Positions 46,137 to 59,304 of a stretch of DNA of 64,000 nt are shown piece after piece. Both the position numbers and the translations under genes were made by a program. Numbering within the stretch: position 1 is the stretch's first letter; every line of letters begins with the position of its first letter. The DNA is from Rattus norvegicus (Eukaryota > Chordata > Mammalia > Rodentia > Muridae): the NCBI RefSeq assembly GCF_036323735.1, contig NC_086024.1:73342924-73406923 (forward strand), given 5' to 3'. The notes below the pieces were generated by a model. It saw only the letters and a program-made list of their open reading frames with translations. It did no database searches and had not been told where the DNA came from.

Positions 46137-48318
46137 TAGGAGATAGTGGTAATTAGATGCAATACACATGTAAAGTATATTTTAATTGTCGTTTTTCTAG
46201 TGTCATATTTATAGCATTGCGAATGTCTTCCCTTTATTATTCTGTTCAAATGTTACTGATGTGTTTTTAAATCTTTTCAAATAACTCTGGCATTATCGTA
46301 TATGTTAATAGTATCCATTTTCTCTTTTTCTAGTGTACATTCTCTAAGTGTGGATACACATTACCACAGTTGGGACTATAATTAAGATTTTTGTTTTAGT
46401 ATTTTAATCTTTATTATTTTGACCAACTCCACACTCTTCCCTCAAGATTTCTCTGAGAATGTGATCCCTCCCTTAAAGCTTTGTTGTGTGCATAGCACTG
46501 ACCTGTACTGTAGTGTTTATCAGAACACTGTGTTTACCTCATGGCTCATCATGTAATTAAGAATCACTTCTTTAACAAAATCTCCACATGGTAGCTGACA
46601 GTGCTTTCATACAGGGATGCCATCAAGGTGTGGATAGTGTTGATTTAGGAATAACTATATTTAGAAGAAATTACCGCTGTAATTTAATCAGAATATCAGA
46701 TTGTAATATCGAGTTTCTACACTATTAACAGTGCTGCGCTACTGCTCCAGGGCAAAGAAAGCTCAGCCAATGAAGTACTCAGAGTCCTGCCTGTCCTCAG
46801 AGGGCTTAGATTTTAGCAAGAGCACAGCATTTGAACCCCTTGAATAAGCTGAAAAGAACTGTCCTTTAGTAACTCAACAGACTTCCTTGGTAATTTTATG
46901 TAGGATTCTATAAAGTAAGAAATAAAATAAGCTATAATATCTCCATACAGAGAATAAGATGTGAGTACCCTACAAAGGCATACAAACTGCAGAAAGTGAC
47001 TCCCATAGGAAAAGGCAGTATTTGATCTCATTTTCCTGTAGCAATGATTGAGTCATGACTAAGACTCAGGAAAACAGAGGACATCAGGGGTGACTCTGTT
47101 GGCCTTGGCTTCTTCACCAGGACAATAAGGCCTCAAGCATGATCACTCTGACAGCAACTGACCAATGTTCTGGTAGATAGATGAAGATATACTGTGACTC
47201 CATGAAGTTAATCGAGCTTCTGTGCTCTTTACTGTATCCTTAAGATAAACCATTCCAAGCTGGATTCAAAATCCTGACCACTTTACATAAATGCAAATTT
47301 GTTCTTCTCAACCTTGAAATAGCCAAATATTATAATGAACCTTGATTAATTGTGAGATGCCCCTCGAGCAATTGGTTACTAATAATAAATTACTAAATTA
47401 GAGAAGTGATTTTTAGAGTAGATTAGTTAAAATTTAGAGTTATAGCTTATATGCCATCTGAATTAAATTAGAACAAATATCTGTGTAAAATAAAGGATGG
47501 ATCCCACATCTCCGCATCGCTTCTTGTACATGCTATAAGAACAATCTTGTCGAGGTCTAACGTGTACAATGATTCACTCAGTCACCAAACAGTCATTGAT
47601 ATGGGACATGCATATGCTGAGCAGAAAGAAGGAAGTGGTTTGTGTGTGTCAGGATATGAAAGGAGAGCACTGATTCAGTTATTACATAGGAAGGAGCCAT
47701 GGAGGGTGCATGGAGCTACCCTTGAGCCATACATGCAATCTCTCCACTACTCTCATCAAGTATCTTTCCGGAAGTCTTCTGTGTGATTCACTGCAAGACT
47801 TCTCAGCTACACATTATACAGTAGACACATTAAAACTGCGTGGAGAGCCTGTGAAGCATCCAGTGTCAGAGTACCTTATCCAGAAATCAAATATTTATTA
47901 GTTCTGGCACTCAGGCTGTAGTTATCAATATTCTACAAGCTTCAAAACCAGATGAGTGACTTATTTAATATTTTTCTGAGACCCACCTCCGAAAGTTCTG
48001 GTTTAATGTTTAGGATACAACTGAGAATTTAGACTGATAGTATTGAATTATTTATATTTCATGTGGTATATCTTTTTTTTAATTCTTGAAATCTTTTTAT
48101 TTAGTGATTTCTGGCAAGGAGACATACCATAGGAAAGTAATTTCACTGGCAGGGAGGTGATATATCTTTTTAATTTAGCCTTCTTTTATAATTTATCACT
48201 TACAATAATATGATCAAAATGTAAATTCAAGTTAAAGCTGGAAAGCTAATACTACATATTTACTATTCTAGCTACTATACTTGAGCAGTATTCGTGCTTA
48301 TTGATCAGAGCAGTATAA
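46135..48318. other. Unique non-coding DNA
   Basis: No supported feature. The frame 47547-47786 plus (79 aa) has no recognised motif and no splice context I trust. Confidence 0.45.
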
Positions 48319-48321
48319 TAT

Positions 48322-48515
48322 ACACTTCTAGCTCAGTGCTCAAGTGCGCTTGCCTAGCATTCTAGAAGCCCCAGGATCTTCCCAGTTACCAATCACCGAA
48401 TCTAAGGGGTGTGGTCGTGGTTGTACACCTATAATTCCATCACTTAAGCTGTGAAAGCTGAATCAGGAGGTCACTCTAAAGAGTTCAGGCCAAGATTCTG
48501 CCCTGAATAATAACA
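48322..48515 (+). mobile_element. B4 SINE (ID head fused to B1-like tail)
   Basis: CTAGCTCAGTGCTCAAGTG and CGCTTGCCTAGCATTC form the ID/tRNA-like head. TGTGGTCGTGGTTGTACACC, ATTCCATCACTTAAG and GAATCAGGAGGTCAC form a B1-like body. The tail is AATAAC-rich (48505-48533). This head-plus-B1 order defines B4. Confidence 0.7.
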
Positions 48516-48534
48516 ATAACAATAATAACAGCAG

Positions 48535-51500
48535 TAGTCATTTTTATCTTTATAACTTGGGTATAGAAAATATATAAATAATATCAAGTCCTTGAATTCT
48601 GGCTCGTCATATCAGATCTCATGTTTAACATAAATACTCTGAGGGAGCCATCTCCAAATGCCAATTTTAATTAGATATCTGTTCATGACTCTTTATTTTC
48701 TTTTGCCTAAGATAATTTAGTACTAGTGTATTGTTGATCTCTGTTGACTCCCTGTGTGATTCAAGTAGTGCTATGACCAAAATTCAGCAACAAACAAACA
48801 AACAAACACCACAACCATTTTTTCTAAGTTATTTAGTTTAAGAAGTGCTTAATGTGGTGACGAAACCAGAATATGCACAGTATAGATAACTGAATACAGA
48901 ACTTGATACCTCCTCGTCTCTTTTGAGGTTAGGTTCCTATGTGTTGATAAGCACTAGGTCTCATGCTGACCAAAGAGGAGAAAGGAAAGTATGAAAGGGA
49001 AAGAGAATAAAGGGGAGTGGGAGGACAAGGAGAGACGAGGAAAGAGGGGAAGGAGGATAGGAGTGGTTTTGAATAATAGAACACTTCATTTGGATGAAGG
49101 AGTTGCTTGGCCTCTGGCTTATGACTTAAAGTAACTTGGAAGGGTTCAATCCACCATATTCCTCTTGGAGGTTCGGATGCCTAATACTGCTTTTTGTGAC
49201 TTTTACAATAACACAGTGTTCCTGATGGGCCTAGTAATATGCCTCATGTTGCAAAGAGAAAAGCCTTTAGGAATCCTTGTGTGGCACTGGACTCAGCAGA
49301 TTATATAGGAAATGGGCAGAAGGTGCATCGAAAGTAAGAGAGGATGGGGTGCATCTGGGAGGAATTAGTGGAAGAAACAGAGGATGGACATGATTACAAT
49401 CTAGTGTATGCATATATAACATTGTGAAAGAATGAATAAAATATTACATCTCAGAAAAGGAATCATTCTCAAAACCCACCAAAGATCACTTTTCCTCTGC
49501 TCCATTTCTTCACTGCTCATGTAGTGTTTCCTTATCTTCAATGTCTTGAAATTAGTTCTTTCCTGTTACTCCTGAGAATGTATTTTATTGACTGTTCTTT
49601 CCCTTATGTGAAGGTTCCTCCTCATTCTCCCATTGACTTCTCTTAAGTAATTGTCCTTGAATAATGTGTCCTACAGTCATTTTTTTTCTTTATTCTTAAA
49701 GCTCATTTCATGTCCATCAAATATTTAGAACATTGTTTGGAATCTTTGTACTGTTAGATAATGAAACACAAAGTGTCAAAGACTAAGTCAATATGTATAT
49801 GAACTGAAAAATCTACGATGAATGTTAGTGTCAACATTCTCATGCAGTAGAAAAAGGCTGAAAAGCAAAATGTAACCAGAAATTCCAACCAGTACATACA
49901 TTAACACAGTAAAATTTCCATTTGGGGAAAGTGGCATAAAACAATCTTTTGTAGAATGCAGTAACTGATTATCTCAATTTAGAACTTGGGTACATTAAAG
50001 ACATCTGAAAAATAATAAGACAAAGATGACTCAAGAAATATCTGGAAAAAATTTAAAATATATTAGAAATATATATCAGGCATATTTATAGAGAAGGTGA
50101 TAAGAATATAGCCTGCAATTTACAAGAGATCAAGCTTTGGGAAGAGCCTGTACTGCCATTTTCTTTTCATTGTTAGCATTCTAGTCTTTCTTTTTACATA
50201 AACTTATTTCTCTAGATTATAGTTTTCTTATTCATGAAATACAGTTTTTTGGTAAAAATTATAATCCTTGTTAGCTAAACTACATTATGCTGTAGAAAGA
50301 ATTTAACACCTACCATTCGGTGATCAGGAACTACCCATGTTTTAGGTTTTACATGGATCAAATACTGATCTGCTCAGATTCTAATGCATTATGGTGCCTG
50401 GAGATGATTCAGTTGAGGAAGGTCTTGCTATAATGAGGTGCCACTGTCTCAGTACCAGGTTTGAAGAGCAGCGTGGTAGGAGGTGGCACTGATGAGGATA
50501 GCTTGTCGCTTTTAATTGTCTGGGCCTGAAAATGACATCTATCACTCCCACCACCTCTAATTAGTCAGAAGTGCCCTCATGCTCAAACTGATTGCAAGTA
50601 TGTATGAAAATGCAAAAGGCATGTGTTGTACTTTGTGATCATCTCTGTCACCACCATGGTCTTAAAAATTTTCAACCCAGATGTTAAAGCCTGAGGTCCT
50701 TCCAATATAAACTCTGAAGTGTAGGGACTACCTTTTACTCATCAGGAAAATTACACATGCTAAAATTTGCTACCTAGAATAGTTCACTGATGCAAATAAC
50801 ATCATTCTAATTTTATAGATGAGAAAACCAATTATTTTTTAGGATGTGTTGGAGTTGATCTCTGGATCCAGGATTTTTTAACTGAACAGCTTTGACAGCT
50901 CCTCTTCCCTCTCTGTCTTCTGTGGCATTGCATGAGAGCAATGGTTTGTGGAAGGTGAGGCTTCCCTATAAGTACGAGAACAAATCTGAAGTGTGCTTTG
51001 ATTGTACTGAAATGCCTGAAGGAAACTGGGTGCTTTTCCCTAATAAGATGACAGTTTATCTAAAATGCTTCATTTCTATACTTTTGATTGAAATTATATA
51101 AAATGGTCACCTAATGTTTACTAAACATTCTGATAGCTCGCTTCTGGTTATTAGATCAATTAAGAAGAGAACTTTGCAAAATATTAGATAAGTTGGGTAT
51201 GGGGGTCCCTCCTTATGTGTAGGGTCTCATTCTGTTAGACTGGATGGATTCCAGGAGTCACTGGATATAGCTGGTCTTACATCCTCACCTGCTTTGTTCT
51301 TGCAGATGAAAGTACTGCCTTGACCTCCCAATGCTTTGTTTACCTGGTACCAGCTCTATGGTTATTTGAAAACCTTAGGTTACCAGACAAAGTTACCCAT
51401 GGTATCTGAAAATTTAACAGCAATCATTGGAACAAGAAAGTTATGTAATTAACAATCTCTGAAAATTCTTTCTTCTCCTGACATCTTTAAATTTACCTTT

Positions 51501-52855
51501 GATATGAGATGCTATTCTGTATTCATTTACCATGTTCACTGTGTACTGTAGACCCAAAGCCATGTGAGGACTGGTCTGGTGAAGATGACTGTGTCAGGAA
51601 ATTCAGGTTACAGGCCTCAAGTAAAATCTGTTAGGTAATGGCTTCTATTTTCTTCCTTGTGTGCCAAATCATTTTCTCTCCCTACCAATTTACTTTCCCT
51701 CCTTCCTAATATGCCAGAGCCTTTCATTACTTGCTATGATGCGTGTGCCTGTGTTGTCTAAATGGCACCTGCTTTCAAAATACTTAGGAATATTAATTAG
51801 CTTGTTTTTTCAACACAAAGATAAAACTGTGTTTTAGTACACAATTAGCTTTTACTAGTTTTGATATGATATATTTTATATATCTGTTGTATAATAGAAC
51901 ATAAGTGAATGCAAGAAATAAATTGTGGGTGGATAATTTAGATAACACTATTTTTAGGGTCTCAGTATTTAGGGATATTGAGCTGCTGACATCTAAAATC
52001 TATAAATATGTACAACTTTTCCTTTGACAGAAACTTCTGAAAACTAAGCCAATTTCCTAAAGCAGAATTGATATAAATTCTGTTATAAAATTTAGAGACT
52101 TCCCTCTCATAATTTTTCCTTAATTATTCTTAGATTGTACAAGTTAGAAATGTTTTCTAGTGTTCTCAAATACAGAAAAAAATGCAATGAGTTAATCCAT
52201 AAATGCCCTCTTGTGACAATATCCAAGAATGCAACTGCCTTTTCTCTATTTATTGTGGCCTTATTTTTCTAGGGATAATTCTTATGTATCATACTGTATC
52301 AATTTCAGCAGGGGGGAATGGCCGACTTTATCTTGCCTGGTAAATTTTAACTTCCTTATTATAAGGTGTACATCATCCTAAAACAAGGCATGAAAATGGG
52401 TGACATCATACTCTCTTGGGCAGATCAATCACAGAAAAGCCAAGGAGTTCTTCCTGTACCTTGCTCTTGCTCTGCTTTAGTATAGGTGAAGAGACTGTTG
52501 GCCAGAGATGTGGAAGTACATGGTTTGCAGCCTTTCCTCAAGAACTTCCTTAGCTAAGGAGACATAGTTCTCAAAATGATCATTAAAGACAACAAATATA
52601 AGGAGTTTGCAACAGTCATTCCATCACAGTTTGGATGACATAACTTCTGCTATAATTTTGGAGTTCATAGAAGTAACTGAAGTAAATGTGCACTTTAAAA
52701 TAAAACAGTTAAAGGACCTGCCCAAAATTCAAAGAGTGGATTTCAACATACAACTTTCTAAAAGGACTTAAACAAATGTGCATTCAGAAGTAAGATGTTG
52801 GCAATGACATTCAAAGAAGTTATAATAGCTCTTTCTTAAAATGTAAAACTAAAAC
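48535..52855. other. Unique non-coding DNA
   Basis: About 4.3 kb without a supported gene or a recognised repeat, apart from a short (CAAA)n at 48788-48807 and a purine-rich patch at 48975-49065. Frame 50892-51101 plus (69 aa) is unconvincing. Confidence 0.45.
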
Positions 52856-52873
52856 TTCCTCTTGTTTGAAGTT
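52856..52873. repeat. Left target-site duplication of L1 copy D
   Basis: 18 bases matching 56515-56532 at 17 positions (C at 52861 versus G at 56520). Confidence 0.85.
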
Positions 52874-54040
52874 TTTTTTCTTTTATTGGATATTTTATTT
52901 ACATTTCAAATTACCTTTCCTAGTCACATCCTCCCGCCCCTGCATCCATAAGGGTGAGCACTACCCACCCACCCACTCACTCCTCCCTGCCCTGGCATTC
53001 ACCTACAATGGGGAATCCAGCCTTCACAGGACCAAGGGCTTCTCCTCCCATGATGAACCCAACAAGGCCATCTTCTGCTATATATGCAACTGGAGCCATC
53101 TGTCCCTCCATGTGTACTCTTATTGGTGGTTTAGACTCTGAGAAGTCAGGGGGGGTCTGGTTGGTTGATGTTGTTTTTCCTATGGGGTTGCAAACCCCTT
53201 CGGCTCCTTCAGTCCTTTCTCTAACTCCTCCATTGGGGACCACATTCCCAGGCCAATGGTTGGCTGTGAGCATCTGCCTCTGTATTTGTTAGGCTCTGGA
53301 GGAGCCTCTCAGGAGACAGCTATATCAGGCTCCTGTCAGTAAGAACTTCTTGGCATCACTAGTGTTTGGGTTTGGTGACTGTATATGGGATGGATCCACC
53401 AGTGAAGCAGTATCTGGATGGCCTTTCCTTCAGTCTCTGCTCCACATTTTGTCTCTGTGTTTCATCCTGTACATATTTTGTTCCCCCTTCTCAGAAGGCC
53501 TGAAGCATCCACACTTTGGTCTTCCTTCTTCTTCTTGAGCTTCATGTGGTCTATAAATTGTGTCTTGGGCATGCCCAGGGAGTGCATACCATGTGTGTTC
53601 TTTTGTGATTGGGTTACCTTGCTCAGGATGATATTTTCCAGTTCCATGCACTTGCTTAAAAATTTCATGTAGTCATTGTTTTTAATAGCTGAGTAATACT
53701 CCATTGTGTAGATGTACCATATTTTCTGTATCTATTCCTTTGTTGAAAGACATCTGGGTTCTTTCCAGCTTCTGGCTATCATAAATAAGGCTGCTATGAA
53801 CATAGTGGAGCATGTGTCTCTGTTATATGTTGGGTCATCTTTTGGGTATATGCCCAGGAGTGATGTATCTGGGTCCTCCGGTGGCACTATGTCCAATTTT
53901 CTGAGGAATCACTAGATGGACTTCCAGAGTGGTGGTATCAGCTTGCAATCCCACCAACAATGGAGGAGTGTTCCTTTTTCTCTTCATCCTCACCAGCATT
54001 TGCTGTCACCTGAGTTTATGGTCTTAGCCATTCTGATCTC

Positions 54041-54205
54041 ATACACACGGGAAAAAATACAGGGACAAAGAGTGTAACAGGGACTGAAGGAAAGGCCACC
54101 CAGAGACTGCCCAACCAGGGATCCATCCTATATGTAGACACCAAACCAGTCACTTTTGCTGAAGCTAAGACGGGCTTGCTGACAGGAGCCTGATATGGAT
54201 GTCTC
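54041..54205 (+). mobile_element. Inverted L1 3'UTR fragment inside copy D
   Basis: Plus-strand L1 3'UTR (GAAAAAATACAGGGAC ... GCTGACAGGAGCCTGATATG) inserted in minus-strand ORF2 between CTTAGCCATTCTGAT and GGTGGAATCTCAGTG, which are adjacent in other copies. It has no A-tail. It corresponds, inverted, to D's own 3'UTR at about 53300-53470. Confidence 0.75.
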
Positions 54206-55963
54206 CATGGGTGGAATCTCAGTGTTGTTTTGATTTATATTTCCCTGATGACTAAAGATGTTGAACATTTCTCTTGTTGCTTCAAGACCATTTGATATTC
54301 CTCATTGAAAATTATTTGTTTAGCTCTGTATCCCATTTTATAATAGGACTATTTTATTCCCTGGAATCTAACCTCTTAAGTTCTTTATACATGTTGAGTA
54401 TTAGCCCTCTATCAAATGTAGGATTGGTAAAGATCTTTTCCCAATCTGTTTGTTGTTGTTTTGTCCTAATGACAGTGTCCTTTGCATTACAGATGCTTTT
54501 CAATTATATGAGGTCCTATTTGTCTATTGTTGATCTTACAGCATAAGCCATGGCAGTCTGTTCAGGAAATTTTCCCCTGTGCCCATGTGTTCAAGTATCT
54601 TCCCTTCTTTCTCTTCTATTAGTTTATCATCTATTAGTGTATCTGGTTTTATGTGGAGGTCCTTGATCCACTTGGACTTGAGCTTTGTACAAGAAATTAA
54701 GAATAGGTTTATTTGCATTTTTCTACATGCTGACTGCCAGTTCAACCAGAACCATTTGTTGAAAATGCTGTCTTTTTTCCATGGATAGTTTTAGCTCTTT
54801 TGTCAAAGATCAAGTGACCATAGGTGTGTGGGTTCATTTCTAGGTCTTCTATTCTATTCTATTGATCTACCTACTGTATCTGTTTTTTTTTTTAATCGCT
54901 ATTGCTCTATAATATAGCTTGAGGTCAGGGATGGTGATTTTCCCAGGAGTTCTTTTATTGTTGAAGACAGTTTTCATTACCCTGGAATTTTACAAATTGC
55001 TATTTCCAACTCTATGAAGAATTGAGTTGGAATTTTAACAGGGATTGCAATGAATCTGTGAATTGCTTTTGTCAAGATGGCCATTTTTACTATATTAATC
55101 TTGCCAGTTCATGAGCATGGGAGATCTTGCCATTTTCTGAGCTTTTCTTTAATTTTTTTTCTTCAGAGACTTGAAGTTCTTGTCATATAGATCTTTCATT
55201 TGCTTGGTTAGAATCACACCAAGATATTTTGTATTATTTGGGACTATTGTGAAGGGTGTCATTTCCCGCATTTCTTTCTCAGCCTATTTATCCTTTGAGT
55301 ACAGGAAGGCTACTGATTAGTTTGAGTTAATTTTATACCCAGTCAATTTGCTAAAGTTGTTTATTTGTCTTATTAGTTCTCAGGTGGAACTTTTCGGTCA
55401 CTTAAGTATAGAATCATATCATCTGCAAATAGTGATATTTTGACTTCTTCCTTTCCAATTTGTATCCCTTTGACCTCCATTTGTTGTCTGATTGCTCTGG
55501 CTAGGACTTCGAGTACTATATTGAATAGGTAGGGAGTGGGCAGCCTTGTCTAGTCCCTGATTTAATTGGGATTGCTTCAAGTTTCTCTCCATTTGGTTTG
55601 ATGCAGCTATTGCTTTTACTATGTTTAGGTATGGGTCTTAAATTCCTGATCTTTCCAACACATGTAGCATAAAAGGGTGTTGAATTTTGTCAAATGATTT
55701 CACAGCATCTAATGAGATAATCATATGTTTTTTTCTTTGAGTTTGTTAATATAGTAGATTACATTGATAGATTTCCGTATACTGAACCATCCCTGTATCC
55801 CTGGGATGAAGCTTACTTGATCATGATGGTCATTTTGATGTTTTCTTGGATTCGGTTTGTGAAAATTTTAATTAGTATTTTTGCTTCAATATTCATAACA
55901 AATTGGTCTGGAGTTCTCTTTCTTTGTTGGGTCTTTGTGCGGTTTACTTATAAGAGGAATTAT

Positions 55964-56095
55964 AACCGGGAAAGGGAATAACACTCGAAATGTATATAAG
56001 AAATACTCAAGTTAATAAAAAAAAAAAGAAATACTCAAGTTAATAAAAAAAGAATAATTAAAAAAATAAAAAAATAAAAAAAATAAAAATAAAAA
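55964..56095 (+). mobile_element. Micro L1 insertion: 3' terminus and A-tail only
   Basis: About 60 bases of young-type L1 3' end (CCGGGAAAGGGAATAACAC onward, as in copy B) plus a long A/T-rich tail, between identical 12-base copies of AAGAGGAATTAT (55952-55963 and 56096-56107). The last 20 or so bases of the L1 end occur twice in a row within the tail (GAAATACTCAAGTTAATA at about 56009 and 56031). Confidence 0.9.
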
Positions 56096-56532
56096 AAGAG
56101 GAATTATGGTTCCATTGAACAAATTGGGTAGTGTTCCTTCTGTTTATATTTTGTGGAATACTTTGAAGAGTATTGGTATTAGGTCTTTTTTTGAAGGTCT
56201 GATAGAATTTTGCACTAAACCCATCTGGTACTCAGCTTTTTTTTTTTTTTTGGTTGGGAAATTTTTAATAACTGCTTCTATTTCTTTAGGGGTTATGAGA
56301 CTGTTTATTTGGTTTATCTGATTCTGATTTAACGTTGGTACCTGGTATCTGACATAAAATTTGTCCCTTTCATCCAGATTTTCCAATTTTGTTGAGTATA
56401 GGCTTTTGTACTAGGATCTGAAATTTTTTTCAATTTCCTCAGTTTCTATTATTACATCTCCCTTTTCATTTCTGATTTCTTAATTTGAATACTGTCTCTG
56501 CCCCTTCTTGTTAGTTCCTGTTGTTTGAAGTT

Positions 56533-56885
56533 GAAAATATATTACTATAATTTCAAAATATAGAAAGAATTTGGAAATTTTTCCAAGATTTAGTCAGGAG
56601 ACACAAGTGATAAGATTTCTTCATAAAATAATAAACACAGAATGTTGGATTTAGCCAAAGAGGAAAGTAACCAATATGATTATGGCTGGATTAATTTTCC
56701 TGTGTTTACATGTTGCTTTTTTAAGAGTAAATAATTAATGTGTGTGTACATGTGCATTTGTACACAGCACATACTCATGCATGACTGCCTATGTGTATAG
56801 TTCAATATGTACTTTAAGTGCACAGTACAGAAGTAGGCATTGAATACCCTGAAATTAGAGTTATAGGTAGTTGAGTGCTGCCTGG
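56533..56885. other. Unique AT-rich DNA
   Basis: Nothing recognised. Confidence 0.45.
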
Positions 56886-56889
56886 TGTA

Positions 56890-56972
56890 GGTAGATACTG
56901 GCAATCAAACCTGGGACCTCTGCAAAAGTGGCAAGTGCTTTAATGGCCAAGCAAGCTATCTCCCTAGCGTCA
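56890..56972 (-). mobile_element. B2/B3-type SINE head
   Basis: GCAATCAAACCTGGGACC, CAAGTGCTTTAATGGCC, AAGCTATCTCCCTAGC: complement of the tRNA-derived SINE head with the B box. Confidence 0.6.
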
Positions 56973-57074
56973 GCAATTAATTTTTTTAAAAAACATATTA
57001 ATTTCTTTTCCTGAATAATAACAACAGGGTTTTAAAGAGATCAACTACCTGTTTTTAAAAAAAATACTTTGATG

Positions 57075-57168
57075 TTGCTTAAGATAGGGTCTTGCACCTC
57101 AAGCTAGATTTAAACTCACTGTGTAGCCAAAACTCCTGATCTCCTGGCCTCTTTTGCCCAACTGTCAA
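57075..57168 (-). mobile_element. B1/B4-type SINE, decayed
   Basis: AAGATAGGGTCTTGCACC, AAACTCACTGTGTAGCC and CTCCTGATCTCCTGGCC on the plus strand are the complement of a B1-like body. Confidence 0.6.
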
Positions 57169-57186
57169 AATTAAAATATATCTATT

Positions 57187-58369
57187 CACATCTTGGTCTT
57201 CCTTCTTCTTGGGCTTCATATATTCTACTAATTGTTTCTTGGTTTTTCCAAACTTTTGGGCTAATATCTATATATCAATGAGTACATACCATGTGTGTTC
57301 TTTTGTGACTGGGTTACCTCACTCAGGATATTTTCTAGTTCCATCCATTTGCCTAAGAATTTCATAAAGTCATTGTTTTAATAGTTGAGTAGTACTTCAT
57401 TGTGTAGATGTACCACATTGTCTGTATCCATTCCTCTGTTGAAGGGCATCTGGGTTCTTTCCAGCTTCTGGCTATTATAAATAAGGCTTCTATGAACATA
57501 CTGGACCACATGTCTTTGTTATATGTTGGAACTTCTTTTGGGTGTATGCCCAGGAGTGATATAGCTGGGTCCTCAGGTAGTACTATGTCTAATTTTCTGA
57601 GGAATCACCAGATTGAATTCCAGAGTGGTTGCACTAGCTTGCAATACCACCAACAATGGAGGAGTTTTCCCCTTTCTCTACATCCTTGACAGCATTTGTT
57701 GTCACCTAAGTTTTTGATCTTAGCCATTCAGACTAGAGTGAGGTAGAATTTCATACTCACTGGAGGAAATACAGGGACAGAGTGGAGCAGGGACTGAAGG
57801 AAAGGTCATCCAGAGACTGCCACCTGGGGATCCTTTCCATATGCAGACACCAACCCAGTCACTATTACTGATGCTAAGAAGTTCTTGCTGACAGGAGCCT
57901 GACATGGATGTCTCCTGAGAGGCTCCCCGGAGCCTTACTGACACAGATGAGGATGCTTACAACTACTTATTGAACTGAGCATGGGGACACCAATGGAGGA
58001 GTTAGGGGAAAGACTGAAGGAGCTGAAGGGCTTTGCAACTCCATAGGAAGAACAACAACATGAACCAACCAGACACCCCAGGGCTCCTGGGTACTAAACC
58101 ACCAACCAAAAAGTATACATGGAGGAACCCATGGCTTCAGCTGCATATGTAGCAGAGGGTTGGTATCTGGCATCCATAGGAGGAGAAGCCCTTGGTCCTC
58201 TGAAGGCTTGTTTCCCCAGTGTAGGGGAACGCCAAGGTGTTGAGATGGAAGTAGGTGGATGGGAATGGAAGAACCTTCATAGAAATAGGAGGAGGGGGAG
58301 GAGGATGGGAGAGGGGGCAAAGGGGAAACATTTCAAATATAAATACAAAAATATCCAAGAAAAAAAGAA
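57187..58369 (+). mobile_element. L1 copy E with twin-priming 5' inversion
   Basis: 57187-57758 is L1 ORF2 C-terminus and the start of the 3'UTR on the minus strand. 57759-58369 is the rest of the 3'UTR and A-rich tail on the plus strand. The two parts are consecutive in an intact L1 except for roughly 50 missing bases at the turn. Imperfect 14-base duplications flank the whole (57173-57186 and 58370-58383, one mismatch). This is the classic product of twin priming. Confidence 0.85.
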
Positions 58370-58625
58370 AAAACATATCTATTTGTAGAGGAATTTTAAT
58401 CGAACAACATGGCTGCTCTGGCAAGGGATCACATCCAAAGTTCCTATAGGGCTACTTGATCCTTCAGGAATGCAGAACCATCCTGGATTACAGTATGCTC
58501 TAGCTGGAATCCAGACAAAACCTTAGTACAAACCTTAAAGCCTAACAGTTGGTTTCAGTTCAGGGCAGTGCAGTTCAGTCAGTTGGGAGTGCTGACAGTT
58601 GAGTTGAGTTGAATTCACTTCGTGC

Positions 58626-58627
<2 letters not shown>

Positions 58628-58704
<77 letters not shown>

Positions 58705-58705
58705 T
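58628..58705. repeat. (GA)n microsatellite, nearly pure
   Basis: About 38 GA units with one interruption near the right end. Confidence 0.97.
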
Positions 58706-59112
58706 TTTTTACTGTGATTTTTATTGAGTGAGACAGGTCACAGATAAAGACAGAAAAAGTCAGCAAATGAGAAAGAAGCCAGAAGTTTAGAACAGATTGC
58801 CAGAGTTAGTTAGAAGCCAAGCAGAGCAATTCAGTCAGAAACCAAGAGAAACCAGTTTAAATTAATCAGCTTGGAGAGGAGTTTTGCCCAGTACAGCTGA
58901 ATTGAACCAGACAGACAGATTTTAGAAAGAGCTAGAAAGGGTAAGTTTACTAAGCTATATTAAGTCTCTGATATGAAAATTACATCAGGTCAATAAAAGT
59001 TTCTTTTACATCTACTTTTTATGGTATTGGTAATTGAACACAAAATCCTGTGAATGTTAGGCAGGCATCATCATATAGGACTCATCACCCACAAGATTCA
59101 CAAAATTTATAT

Positions 59113-59251
59113 ATAATGCCTGGGAAGACGGTAACCAGTTAAGAGCACTTGCTCCTCTGGCAGAGCAGCTTGCATGGTGTCTCACAAGTGTCTGTAATCC
59201 AGTTCCAGGGTATCTGGCACTCTCTTCAGTAGGTACCAGGCATGCTTGCAG

Positions 59252-59253
<2 letters not shown>
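59113..59253 (+). mobile_element. B2/B3-type SINE
   Basis: CCAGTTAAGAGCACTTGCTC (A-box region), GCATGGTGTCTCACAAGTG, CTGTAATCCAGTTCCAGGG and CTGGCACTCTCTTCAG follow the B2/B3A consensus order, running into a GT repeat. Confidence 0.7.

Positions 59254-59303
<50 letters not shown>
59254..59303. repeat. (GT)n microsatellite
   Basis: 25 GT units directly after the SINE. Confidence 0.97.

Positions 59304-59304
<1 letters not shown>

Larger units (their letters stand above)
52874..56514 (-). mobile_element. L1 copy D, 5'-truncated, older
   Basis: Minus-strand L1 with a T-rich left edge (its A-tail), 3'UTR to about 53560, then ORF2 C-terminal and reverse-transcriptase region decayed by many indels, ending in mid-ORF2 at about 56514. 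Open remnants include 54745-54536 and 56386-56144 (LITPKEIEAVIKNFPTKK). Near-perfect 18-base duplications flank it. It has later insertions at 54041-54205 and 55964-56095. Confidence 0.9.

Noticed and set aside
52866..53292. Plus-strand frames (91 and 112 codons) at the left of copy D
   Set aside because: They lie in the complement of an L1 3'UTR, where the C-rich tract keeps frames open; related frames appear at the other L1 ends.
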